From: Spirosoma sp. SC4-14
GTDB lineage: Bacteria > Bacteroidota > Bacteroidia > Cytophagales > Spirosomataceae
Length of the DNA: 64,000 nt
Assembly (NCBI RefSeq): GCF_037201965.1
Contig: NZ_CP147518.1
Coordinates: 5,759,001 to 5,823,000 of the forward strand
Reading direction: 5' to 3'
Shown here piece by piece: positions 14,770 through 23,198 of this stretch (within the stretch, counting starts at the first letter, position 1; each line of letters opens with the position of its first letter). The notes beneath the pieces were generated by a model. The model was given only the letters and a program-made list of their open reading frames with translations, was not told the origin of the DNA and searched no databases. The translations under genes and the position numbers were made by a program.

Positions 14770-15051
14770 CTATTGTACGACCTCTACTCCTTTCCAGAAC
14801 GCAACCCGCTCTTTAATCTGGCTGGCGGCTGGTTTAGGATCGGGATAATACCAGACTGCATCCGGGTTTGTTTTACCATCAACCGACAGGGAATAATAAG
14901 AGGCCAGGCCTTTCCAGGGGCAGGTCGTATGCGTCGAACTGTCAGTTAGCAGTTCGGTTTTCACGGATTCTTTCGGGAAATAATGATTGCCTTCAACAAC
15001 AACGGTATCGTCACTTTCGGCAATAATCTGTCCATTCCAAATGGCTTTCAT
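14770..15051 (-). CDS. DUF427 domain protein
   Basis: 93 aa, the full length of the small DUF427 fold. Typical features are the start M-K-A-I-W-N-G-Q-I-I-A-E-S-D, the central Y-F-P-K-E-S-V, the T-x-C-P-W-K-G-L-A-S-Y-Y box and A-V-W-Y-Y-P-D-P-K-P-A-A. The biochemical role is not established. It is the first gene of the osmoprotectant transporter operon, an association that may be incidental. Confidence 0.88.
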   Translation of the reverse strand: MKAIWNGQIIAESDDTVVVEGNHYFPKESVKTELLTDSSTHTTCPWKGLASYYSLSVDGKTNPDAVWYYPDPKPAASQIKERVAFWKGVEVVQ

Positions 15052-15116
15052 AGTCGTTAATGAACGTGAGTGATCATGAGCAGGAAGATCGGGTATATCA
15101 GCGGTTTTTACAAATT

Positions 15117-15536
15117 CTATTCGCCGACGCGGTCAAGTCCGTTCCGAATCCCGTTGCGAATCATGGTACTATAGCCATCCTCCGGTAAGTTAATGGCAAA
15201 CGATTCGGCCAGCCGATAGTGATTCCTTGCCGTATCGAAATCGCCCAGGTCTTCGTAGCCTTTTCCAATATTCAGATAGAGCGACGGATACACCTCCTGC
15301 ATTTGCTCATCCTGAACCGTTAAGGCCAATTCGAGCGATGTTTCGTCCCATTTCAATTTATCGGCTATTGCTGGCTGCTGACGCGCAACATAATGAGCGG
15401 CAATAAACCGTTCGAAGTTGGTTGTGGCTTCGTTCCAGGCCTGTTGAAAATACAGACGAGCCTTTTCGGGTTCGCCTTCTGCGGCCATTCCCTGCGCACA
15501 AAGTTTTACGACGTTGTTCTCTGGGTCAAATTGCAT
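15117..15536 (-). CDS. Tetratricopeptide-like protein
   Basis: 139 aa, all helical. At least two TPR-like helix pairs are visible (K-L-C-A-Q-G-M-A-A-E-G-E-P-E-K-A-R-L-Y-F near the start and Y-L-N-I-G-K-G-Y-E-D-L-G-D-F-D-T-A-R-N-H-Y near 85-110). There is no signal peptide, so it is cytoplasmic. Such proteins are scaffolds; the partner is unknown. It lies upstream of the DUF427 operon with a 65-nt gap. Confidence 0.7.
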   Translation of the reverse strand: MQFDPENNVVKLCAQGMAAEGEPEKARLYFQQAWNEATTNFERFIAAHYVARQQPAIADKLKWDETSLELALTVQDEQMQEVYPSLYLNIGKGYEDLGDFDTARNHYRLAESFAINLPEDGYSTMIRNGIRNGLDRVGE

Positions 15537-15738
15537 AAAAATCCCCTGTTATTTTCTGCCTAATCCTACTTTAAGTTTATGGATAAAGTACCTCCTTTCG
15601 CTTCGAGCGCCAGCGCTATTTCACAAGATATAGCGCCGTTTAATCTAGTGAAATTCACCATATTAATACGGGATTTTCCCCATTGGCTACTTTACTAAAA
15701 CCTCCCACCTTTGTTCTGTAACCTAAATCTATTCAACC

Positions 15739-16176
15739 ATGGCAAAGAAAAAGAAAAATCGCGCCCGAAAACCCCTGTTGCATGCCTTTAGTGCGTTGGC
15801 AACTAATGCTACAAATTCGGTTGCCTTTCATGAGGCCGTTCTTGCTAATAGTGCTGTTGTCGAGGTAATTTATACCCTCACAACCACCCCAGGACTTGTC
15901 GTAAGCCGAATTGCGTTTGGTTTTAATCCTGTCAATTTGAAAAACGATCAGGACCCGGCCAATTCTACCATTTTTAAAACCCGCAACCGTCCGTTTGACT
16001 CTATCCTATGCATTGGCGACAAGCTGATGGTTGAGGTATTTGCCACAGGAGCGGCAGGCAATGGCTGGTCGCTAGATGTGACAGTCGACGGGCAACCCTT
16101 ACCCGACAGTCCTATTGCACTCAATGTAGACCCTAATGGCGTTGCCAATCACGCTGCACTCCACAATCTCCCCTAA
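15739..16176 (+). CDS. Uncharacterised protein, first gene of a three-gene cassette
   Basis: 145 aa, not recognised. A very basic start (M-A-K-K-K-K-N-R-A-R-K-P) is followed by a predicted beta-rich body with many small and hydrophobic residues (T-L-T-T-T-P-G-L-V-V-S-R-I-A-F-G). There is no signal peptide or lipobox. One Cys (S-I-L-C-I-G-D-K-L). It ends 8 nt before the next gene, so the three are likely cotranscribed. It could be a structural or adhesin-like subunit, but nothing in the sequence proves it. Confidence 0.7.
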   Translation: MAKKKKNRARKPLLHAFSALATNATNSVAFHEAVLANSAVVEVIYTLTTTPGLVVSRIAFGFNPVNLKNDQDPANSTIFKTRNRPFDSILCIGDKLMVEVFATGAAGNGWSLDVTVDGQPLPDSPIALNVDPNGVANHAALHNLP

Positions 16177-16184
16177 TCCGCATC

Positions 16185-17540
16185 ATGAAAATTAATCTAC
16201 TACTCCTGCTTTTTTTGTTTGCCAGTAGTGAACAAGCAGTTGCTCAGGTGCTGGCCGACGATGCCGAAGGTAAAAGCTCTATTGTTCAATATAGCAATTC
16301 GATCAATTTCGACCTGGCGAAAACGGCCTTATCGGTTGGCTTTAATAACTATCGGCATTTCAAGATTGCCGACCAACAAACTCTTTGGGGAATTTCGGCC
16401 AACGCCAAAAATTCTGATGGCATTGCTACACTCTTCAATGAAGGTAAATTTCAGCCCGAATCCAGACTACAGTTTTTTGTAGGTAACCGAAAACGAATTA
16501 AACAAAATGGACTCGGTACTCTGGAAGAGGAACGGGATAAACTTGTTACTAATTCTGCACGAACGAAATACATCCAACTACTCAACTTTCGTCCGGCAGT
16601 AGATACTCTTATCAAAAAGCAGGCTAACCTTACCAATGCTCAGAAAAAAGCGTTGGCGGATACCGTTAGAGCGGTTTTAAAAAAGAACCGAGATGAGCCT
16701 ATTCCGGCTCTGGAAACCCTGCAAAAGAGTTATCCAGTAAAAGATTCCCTAAAAGCTGTTGCTATTGCGGCTGTCGTTAAACTGATTACTGAGCGGCAAT
16801 CAGAGGCTGCCAAACTAGATCAAACTATCAATCAATTAGATAACAGGCTACTAGAGATTACTGCGCAAATCCTTAAACTCGACACTATTCGCAAATTTCG
16901 CCTTCTCTACGTATCGGGCGGACTAAATGCGGCCTCCTTTCAGACGTATGATTCAAGCATAATGAGTTCGCTGGATAAGCGGTTTGTGAAAACACCCTAT
17001 CGCGGAGGTTTTATTGATCTGGGTATTAACTATGACTACAAAGCGAACTGGCTTTTAGGAGCCTCAATTGGTTACGAACGCGCTAATACTCTGGCCGATA
17101 ATCTAAAAAGTAAGGATTATACCGTTCGAACCGTCGATACTCTCGGGAAACAACAACTCATTTCTGAAACAAAATACACAGGCTATACCGGGGACTTCCG
17201 ACTTTATGACCGGGTTAATATCCGAACCGACCTATTGTATTTTCATACCCTCGACAAAATGTATAACGACACATCTGGTTACCAGCTAGCCTGGAATATT
17301 CTTTATACCCGCAGTTTTATCTCATTTGATCAAAAAGCGGCCAAAAGTCGTATCGACATTGGGTCTGCCCTAAACTTTTATAATGTTAAAAAAGGCAACT
17401 TTCTGGGTGGGCTCTATCTGGAAATCACAGACCTGACCAACAGTCAGAAAGCCGATACAAATGCTTTCCAACGTCTCTCGTTTGGTATCGTTGCGAAATA
17501 CGCATTCCAGTCCATCATTAATCGATTTAGCAACTCCTGA
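16185..17540 (+). CDS. Uncharacterised outer-membrane barrel-like protein with coiled-coil insert
   Basis: 451 aa. A signal peptide (1-20, cut after A-V-A) is followed by short amphipathic strands (about 30-100). A helical, coiled-coil-prone middle (about 110-235) is rich in K, E, Q and L (Q-T-I-N-Q-L-D-N-R-L-L-E-I-T-A-Q-I-L). Then come beta strands with aromatic girdles to a terminal A-F-Q-S-I-I-N-R-F-S-N-S. This suggests an outer-membrane barrel with a periplasmic helical insertion. No family is recognised. It is the middle gene of the cassette 15739-18255. Confidence 0.7.
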   Translation: MKINLLLLLFLFASSEQAVAQVLADDAEGKSSIVQYSNSINFDLAKTALSVGFNNYRHFKIADQQTLWGISANAKNSDGIATLFNEGKFQPESRLQFFVGNRKRIKQNGLGTLEEERDKLVTNSARTKYIQLLNFRPAVDTLIKKQANLTNAQKKALADTVRAVLKKNRDEPIPALETLQKSYPVKDSLKAVAIAAVVKLITERQSEAAKLDQTINQLDNRLLEITAQILKLDTIRKFRLLYVSGGLNAASFQTYDSSIMSSLDKRFVKTPYRGGFIDLGINYDYKANWLLGASIGYERANTLADNLKSKDYTVRTVDTLGKQQLISETKYTGYTGDFRLYDRVNIRTDLLYFHTLDKMYNDTSGYQLAWNILYTRSFISFDQKAAKSRIDIGSALNFYNVKKGNFLGGLYLEITDLTNSQKADTNAFQRLSFGIVAKYAFQSIINRFSNS

Positions 17541-17550
17541 CCACATACTC

Positions 17551-18255
17551 ATGAAAATAGCCATCTTTTTTTTCGCCCTGCTTTGCCCATTACTGGTGGC
17601 AGCACAACTATCTCCCACCGACACGGCACGTATTGGCGCTCTTACCAGAACGACACTAAGTCTTGGGCAGAGTCTTACTGCGCTCAACCGAAGCGTGGTG
17701 GCCTTAAGCACCCGTACCGATACATTGAATCAGAAAATTGATAAAGCTCAACCGTCAGCCACATGCAGGTTTTGCCAGTCGGAGTTGAGTGCTGGCGAAC
17801 GCTGGCTAGTATCCATGCCCCTGTTGTTATTCGTCGTCGCGTCGTTCTACGTGCTCTCGCGTTTGCGGCAGGAAGGATACAAGCTTAGTGATGCCCTAAA
17901 GGAAAATTATACCGTTGATGTGAAGAATACGCCCGAAGCCGCTACTGCTAAGCTAGAAACTCAAAAAAATCTAATGGCTGAGGGTGCCAATGCTGCTGAG
18001 GCCGAAGCCGTTACTCAAACCACCACGGAGGTACGCCCACAGAGCACAAGTCGTCTTATTGCATTTTTTGCCGGCATGGCAGCCATTATTGTTTCGGTAT
18101 CGGCAATCACGTTCTTCTTCTACGTTTATCTACGCACGGGTGAACAACCCGAATTCGAGAGCCTATGGAATGTAGTGTTGGGACTTGGTGTAGGTGTAGT
18201 TCCTTACGCATTCAATCGAATTTCAGATGCGCTAGACCCCAAGCCCACCAAATAA
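17551..18255 (+). CDS. Uncharacterised membrane protein, third gene of the cassette
   Basis: 234 aa from ATG 17551, 10 nt after the previous stop. A cleavable signal or first helix is at 1-18. A polar stretch follows with a C-x-x-C pair (A-T-C-R-F-C-Q-S-E-L, residues about 71-76). Membrane helices lie near 88-108, 168-195 and probably 205-222, and an Ala/Glu-rich segment lies between the first two. A C-x-x-C pair outside the membrane could bind metal or form a disulfide. No family is recognised. A perfect 23-bp hairpin follows as terminator. Confidence 0.7.
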   Translation: MKIAIFFFALLCPLLVAAQLSPTDTARIGALTRTTLSLGQSLTALNRSVVALSTRTDTLNQKIDKAQPSATCRFCQSELSAGERWLVSMPLLLFVVASFYVLSRLRQEGYKLSDALKENYTVDVKNTPEAATAKLETQKNLMAEGANAAEAEAVTQTTTEVRPQSTSRLIAFFAGMAAIIVSVSAITFFFYVYLRTGEQPEFESLWNVVLGLGVGVVPYAFNRISDALDPKPTK

Positions 18256-18325
18256 CAGTCATAAAACAACCGCGTCGAAAACATGGAAATGAGTTTTGAC
18301 GCTCGACGCGGTTGTTTTATGACTG
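18256..18325. terminator. Bidirectional terminator, 23-bp perfect stem
   Basis: Arms 18256-18278 and 18303-18325, fully complementary, with a 24-nt loop. The arm begins CAGTCATAAAACAACCGCG. It sits between convergent genes; one arm starts 1 nt after the stop at 18255 and the other overlaps the stop at 18317. Confidence 0.75.
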
Positions 18326-18754
18326 TTCTGCATTGAACATTCTCTCTTTTATTAACACAAAATCTTTTTCCCCGATTTCAAAAAAACCTACGCGAAACGG
18401 ATAGCCCCACGCTTTTTTGTTCTGAATGAAATTGAGGTCATTGATCAGTGGCAGAATCGATGTTTCCTGGCAGTCGTAAAACTGCACATTGCGCCGAAAC
18501 GGAGCAAAATCGTGGGTCAGGGTAACCTGATAAATCCCTTCGTCAGTGATCTGCCCGATAGCGGTAAACGACTGGCATTTTTCGTCCTGTTCCAGTACCT
18601 GCTTAGGCGAATAGAAAATCACCCAATCATTGGGTTTTGTTCGTAATAAGGGTGTTTTTTTGCCGTGATTGGCCTGCATAAATCCACCCGAAACACCCCG
18701 CATGACGTGGTCTTTCGACGCAACAACGATCCAATAGTGTAGTGTTTCGTTCAT
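18317..18754 (-). CDS. EVE domain protein
   Basis: 145 aa, a single EVE domain (PF01878 type, PUA-like fold). Visible: Y-W-I-V-V-A-S-K-D-H-V at the start, the F-M-Q-A-N-H-G-K middle, D-W-V-I-F-Y-S-P-K, then F-T-A-I-G-Q-I-T-D-E-G. EVE/YTH-like pockets bind modified bases in nucleic acids, and some EVE proteins accompany modification-dependent restriction systems. No nuclease or methylase partner is adjacent here. ATG at 18754. Confidence 0.88.
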   Translation of the reverse strand: MNETLHYWIVVASKDHVMRGVSGGFMQANHGKKTPLLRTKPNDWVIFYSPKQVLEQDEKCQSFTAIGQITDEGIYQVTLTHDFAPFRRNVQFYDCQETSILPLINDLNFIQNKKAWGYPFRVGFFEIGEKDFVLIKERMFNAEQS

Positions 18755-18981
18755 AAATCAGTGCTTTTCTCCACACAACTTACGTCCTGGTAACTAATTA
18801 CCAATCAGACTTGTTGATCAACTTCCAGCAAGATAGCTATTCTCTGTCAGGCTAGTTGCTTAATCGATTATTGAGTAACTTACTTACCTCTAACCGCCTG
18901 ACAGCCTGCTTAGCTTATAGCATGAGTAATCGGGTGAACATCGGCACTTTATATACCCAGATTTACCTAAACTCTAAACGA

Positions 18982-19665
18982 ATGGTTTCTTTCTGGAATC
19001 TTTCTTTACGAAGGTCCAAGCTTCTCCAGCAATGGCTACCTCTGCTTTTCGTTTCCCTACTTTGTAGCACAACACCGACCTTTGCCCAATCGACGGTAAA
19101 AGCGGTATCATTATTTGACGGCAAAACACTGAACGGCTGGAAAACTGTCGATCCGGCGCAGGCAAGTTGGTGGTCGGTAAAAGACAGCGTGATTCACAGT
19201 GGCGACGGCGTCAACAAGATTCCGGAAAATACTTATCTGCATACACTGAAAGAATACGGCGATTTTGAATTTCGCTGCCTGTTTCGCCTGTACGGTGATT
19301 CCAAGACGGGCATGATCAACAGCGGGATACAATACCGGTCGATTATTGAGGGAAAGAAAATCATTGGTTACCAGGCCGATATTGGCAATGGCTATTGGGG
19401 TGACCTATACGACGAGCACCGCCGGGAGAAACTCGTCGGTGGTGATCTGCGAACGCTCAAACACCTTCTGAAAGAAGACGGCTGGAATAGCTATATCATC
19501 CGCTGCAAAGGCAACCATCACGAGCTGTATATCAATGGCGTAAAAACCGTCGACTATATCGAAAAAGACCCTAAAATCCCGAATAAGGGCGTGATTGCCG
19601 TCCAGATCCACAGCGGTGGTGTAGCCCAGGTTGAATTTAGAGACCTGACGATAAATGAATTGTAA
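18982..19665 (+). CDS. Secreted DUF1080 (3-keto-disaccharide hydrolase-like) protein
   Basis: 227 aa from ATG 18982. A signal peptide of about 38 residues ends T-F-A-Q. A DUF1080 concanavalin-like domain follows: L-F-D-G-K-T-L-N-G-W at the start, then W-S-V-K-D, F-E-F-R-C-L-F-R, and the late H-E-L-Y-I-N-G-V-K-T-V-D-Y box, ending V-E-F-R-D-L. Relatives cleave 3-keto-glycosides or bind sugars. The protein is extracytoplasmic. It precedes two other secreted proteins but is separated from them by a repeat-rich gap. Confidence 0.88.
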   Translation: MVSFWNLSLRRSKLLQQWLPLLFVSLLCSTTPTFAQSTVKAVSLFDGKTLNGWKTVDPAQASWWSVKDSVIHSGDGVNKIPENTYLHTLKEYGDFEFRCLFRLYGDSKTGMINSGIQYRSIIEGKKIIGYQADIGNGYWGDLYDEHRREKLVGGDLRTLKHLLKEDGWNSYIIRCKGNHHELYINGVKTVDYIEKDPKIPNKGVIAVQIHSGGVAQVEFRDLTINEL

Positions 19666-19969
19666 AGCCCCACCAGCGGAGAAAGATGTAACCTATAATT
19701 TATAACCCTAAAAGGGTGATAGTATTGTAGAAAAAAGGGAACCAAAAATGGAGCCCCGAAGGGTGGAAGTATATCGCCCCTTCGGGGCTCGGGTAGAGAG
19801 GATTCACTCGAAATCTATAACACTGACATCCCTTCGGGATTAGCACCTATCAATACTGATTTCAAGTACGCTCTGACGGATCGGTCGGAGGTAACTTCAA
19901 AACACACAATTTCCGTACCATGTAAACTCGATTATTCCTGATACCTAAACCAACTGATGACCTATTCCT
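19666..19969. repeat. Intergenic region with REP-like palindrome
   Basis: Contains the hairpin GAGCCCCGAAGGG (19751-19763) / CCCCTTCGGGGCTC (19777-19790), the same element as at 22979 and 23031-23071. A shorter related CCCTTCGGG unit lies near 19832. No gene is seen; the promoter of the next gene should lie at the right end. Confidence 0.65.
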
Positions 19970-22843
19970 ATGCCTAATTTTCGTTATCTGATTGCTTTAG
20001 TGGCTGTACTATCTGTGGCTACTAAACCAGTTGTTTCAGCACAATCTTCCAAAATCAAACCTGCGGCACCAGACACGGCAAAAGTCGACCGGGAGTATGC
20101 CCTGGAAGCTACCATGCTGGGCTTTTTTGCGAAGGATGGTGCCCGTAATCCTACCCTGAAAGCCAGCAAGGGCGAACGGGTTCGCATCACCATCACCAAT
20201 GGCGAGTTGATGACGCACGATATTGCCCTCGAAAAGTTGGGCATCAAGAGCAAAACCCTTCAGGAAAAAGGTACCAAAGCCAGCATCATTTTCAAAGCCG
20301 ATAAAAGCGACACATACTACTGCACCGTTCCGGGCCACCGGGCGGCTGGCATGGTCGGTAGCTTGGAGGTGGTTGAAGGCCCCATTTCCGATGCTACCGT
20401 AGCCGGACAGGTGCCGATGAAAAACGGCCAGCCGCTCAACCTGAACTTTGAAACCGGCACCCTGAAAGACTGGAAAGCTACGGGTGACGCGTTTACGAAT
20501 CCGATTTACGCGCAGGATGACCCGTCGCCGGTTCACGAAAAAGACATGCACATCGGTTTCGACGGCAAGTATTTTCTGAGCAGTGGCGGCACGGCCAACG
20601 CCAAACAAACGGGTACGCTAACCTCTGTAGCGTTTACGGTTACGCAACCTTTTGCGGCCTTTAAAGTATCGGGTGGTGCGTTGCAGGATACCCGTGTTGA
20701 GATCGTACAGGCCAATACCGATAAGGTTATTTTCCACAGCACTGGCCAGGGACGTGCTACCCTCCAGCCGGTGGTGGTTGAGTTGCAACCCTATCTGAAT
20801 CAGGACATTTACATCCGCATTGTCGACAACGAAACGGGCATATCACAGATTCCGTACATACCGAATGATAAATGGGCGCACATCAATTTCGATGATTTCC
20901 AGTTCTACGCCACGCGCCCAACATTCCCGAACGAGCTTAAACAGAAGGACATCATCATTCTGCCCCCACTCGATCCGGTCCTGAATGCCGGACTTTCGGG
21001 CATCAAAGCGGCTCAGGCCATGACCCTACCCAACGGCTTCAAAATGACGCTGGCAGCTTCGGAACCTGACATCGTGAAGCCGATTTGTTTTACCGTCGAC
21101 TGGCGTGGTCGGCTTTGGGTGGTCGAATCGCACACATACCCCGTTCCGGCTCCCGAAGGTCAGGGTCGCGACAAGATTTTGATTTTTGAAGATACCAACG
21201 GCGACGGCACGCTCGACAGCAAGAAGGTTTTCATGGAAGGGCTTAATCTGGTGAGTGGTATGGAAGTCGGTATGGGTGGCGTCTGGGTTGGTGCCGCCCC
21301 CTATCTGCTGTTTATTCCGACTGATTTTAAAACCGACAAACCGCTGGGACCACCTCAAAAAATGCTCGACGGCTGGGGACATGAAGATACGCATGAAACA
21401 CTCAACAGCCTTCGCTTCGGACCCGATGGCTGGCTGTATGGCACCCACGGCGTATTCACGCACTCCAACGTTGGCAAACCAGGCGCGCCGGATTCCGAAC
21501 GAACCAAACTCAACGCCGGGGTCTGGCGGTTTCATCCAGCCACCCATCAGTTCGAACTGTTTGCCGAAGGGACCAGCAACCCCTGGGGGCTCGATTTCAA
21601 CGATTACGGTCATGCGTTCATCACGGCCTGTGTGATTCCGCATATGTACCACATGATTCAGGGCGGGCGCTACCAGCGGCAGGCCGGAAAACACTTTAAC
21701 CCCTACACTTACGACGACATCAAAACCCACGCCGATCACGTTCACTGGGTAGGTGAACGCGGCCCTCATGCAGGCAATTTCCGGTCAGCGTCGGCGGGTG
21801 GTGGTCATGCCCATTCGGGTGCTATGATCTACCTCGGCAATAGCTGGCCGCAGGAGTATCGGAACGATATTTTCATGAACAACATCAACGGAGCCCGGTT
21901 TAACCACGATCACCCTGAGCGGGCAGGAACGGGTTATTCGGTGACGCACAAGCCGGATTTTATTGTCATGAACGATTCGTGGTCGCAGTGGCTGAATTTT
22001 AAATACGATGCCAGTGGTTCGGTTTGGGTGATTGACTGGTACGATAAAAATCAGTGCCACAGTCCCAATCCCGACGTGCACGACAAAACGATGGGTCGAA
22101 TTTTCAAGCTTTCCCACGAAAACGACAAATGGGTGCAGGTCGATTTGCGAAAAGTTTCGGATATGGAACTGGTGAAAGCGCAACTCAACCCGAACGACTG
22201 GTATGTGCGGCAGGCTCGGACCATTTTGCAGGAGCGTGGACCCAACAAGAAAGTCCATAAAGCCCTAAAGGAAATTCTGGCAAAAAACCCCGATCCGACC
22301 CGTAAGCTTCGCGCACTCTGGGCCTTGCACGTGACCAAAGGGCTTACCGACAAAGAATTGACTGACCTACTATCGAATGAAAACGAATACGTCAGAAGCT
22401 GGGCCATTCAGTTGCTGGCTGAGGATAAAACGGTATCGCCCGAAGCACTGAAGCAATTTGCAGCAATGGCGCAAAACGACAATTCGGCCATGGTTCGGAT
22501 GTATCTGGCTTCGGCAATGGGACGACTGGAACCGGCGCAGCGTTGGGATGTACTGGATGCACTGGTACAAAAAGCTCAGGACAAAGACGACCACAACCAG
22601 CCGCTTATGCTGTGGTATGCCGCCGAACCATTGGCCGCTATCGACATGAAACGGGCACTGGATCTGGCACAGAAGTCGAAAATGCCGAAGCATCTGAACT
22701 ACATGATTCAGCGGATTGGAGCTATCAATACCGACGATTCGAAAAAGCTGTTGAAAGAGTTCAATGACCGCGTTGGGAAACTCGATCACTCGCACGAAAA
22801 CCACGAAATCCAGGCATTGATTGCTAAGGCATTGGGTGAATAG
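19970..22843 (+). CDS. Secreted cupredoxin / PVC-type dehydrogenase-like / HEAT-repeat protein
   Basis: 957 aa. A signal peptide is followed by a cupredoxin domain (about 40-136) with apparent type 1 copper ligands His83, Cys118, His123 and Met128 (T-H-D-I ... Y-Y-C-T-V-P-G-H-R-A-A-G-M). A beta-sandwich-like domain follows (about 150-320). Then comes a beta-propeller of the membrane-bound dehydrogenase type (about 345-730; L-P-N-G-F-K-M-T-L-A-A-S-E-P, D-T-N-G-D-G-T-L-D). Helical HEAT-like repeats run to the end. The C-x-x-C-H heme site common in related proteins is absent. It probably handles oxidation or binding of sugars in the periplasm; the substrate is unknown. Confidence 0.8.
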   Translation: MPNFRYLIALVAVLSVATKPVVSAQSSKIKPAAPDTAKVDREYALEATMLGFFAKDGARNPTLKASKGERVRITITNGELMTHDIALEKLGIKSKTLQEKGTKASIIFKADKSDTYYCTVPGHRAAGMVGSLEVVEGPISDATVAGQVPMKNGQPLNLNFETGTLKDWKATGDAFTNPIYAQDDPSPVHEKDMHIGFDGKYFLSSGGTANAKQTGTLTSVAFTVTQPFAAFKVSGGALQDTRVEIVQANTDKVIFHSTGQGRATLQPVVVELQPYLNQDIYIRIVDNETGISQIPYIPNDKWAHINFDDFQFYATRPTFPNELKQKDIIILPPLDPVLNAGLSGIKAAQAMTLPNGFKMTLAASEPDIVKPICFTVDWRGRLWVVESHTYPVPAPEGQGRDKILIFEDTNGDGTLDSKKVFMEGLNLVSGMEVGMGGVWVGAAPYLLFIPTDFKTDKPLGPPQKMLDGWGHEDTHETLNSLRFGPDGWLYGTHGVFTHSNVGKPGAPDSERTKLNAGVWRFHPATHQFELFAEGTSNPWGLDFNDYGHAFITACVIPHMYHMIQGGRYQRQAGKHFNPYTYDDIKTHADHVHWVGERGPHAGNFRSASAGGGHAHSGAMIYLGNSWPQEYRNDIFMNNINGARFNHDHPERAGTGYSVTHKPDFIVMNDSWSQWLNFKYDASGSVWVIDWYDKNQCHSPNPDVHDKTMGRIFKLSHENDKWVQVDLRKVSDMELVKAQLNPNDWYVRQARTILQERGPNKKVHKALKEILAKNPDPTRKLRALWALHVTKGLTDKELTDLLSNENEYVRSWAIQLLAEDKTVSPEALKQFAAMAQNDNSAMVRMYLASAMGRLEPAQRWDVLDALVQKAQDKDDHNQPLMLWYAAEPLAAIDMKRALDLAQKSKMPKHLNYMIQRIGAINTDDSKKLLKEFNDRVGKLDHSHENHEIQALIAKALGE

Positions 22844-23198
22844 TTTAAATACAGGGCCACCTATGCGGCTCCATAACCATTATTCAGTTCTTACCCCCAA
22901 CCCCCTGAAGGGGGCTAAGGTTGAGAATAGTCAAGACTAGCCCTCTTCAGGGGGTTGGGCTGTTAAGTTCTGAAATTTAGCCCCGAAGGGGTGTGATAAT
23001 TATAGAGGAAAATGAGCTGTAGCGAGCTTTGAGCCCCGAAGGGGTGAAAGAATGTCACCCCTTCGGGGCTCAAAACAGGTTCTTACAGTCTTTTTTACTA
23101 TAATCCTGACACGCCTTCGGCGTTGAAAAAGAGCACTTAACAGCCCTGCCCTTCAGAGGGTTGGGGGTAAGACGCAATACCTAGTTAAAATTGGACTT
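22844..23198. repeat. Intergenic cluster of palindromic REP-like repeats
   Basis: Three kinds of unit are packed in 355 bp. A CCCAACCCCCTGAAGGGGG unit (22896 on) pairs with TAGCCCTCTTCAGGGGGTTG (22938-22959). A single AGCCCCGAAGGGGTG is at 22980-22994. A perfect 16-bp hairpin GAGCCCCGAAGGGGTG / CACCCCTTCGGGGCTC is at 23031-23046 / 23056-23071. A further partial copy of the first unit lies near 23140-23170. No gene is seen. Confidence 0.75.

Noticed and set aside
22844-23198. CRISPR-like array suspected from repeated GC-rich units
   Set aside because: The units are palindromic, irregularly spaced and of two kinds, with no spacers of constant length and no cas genes.
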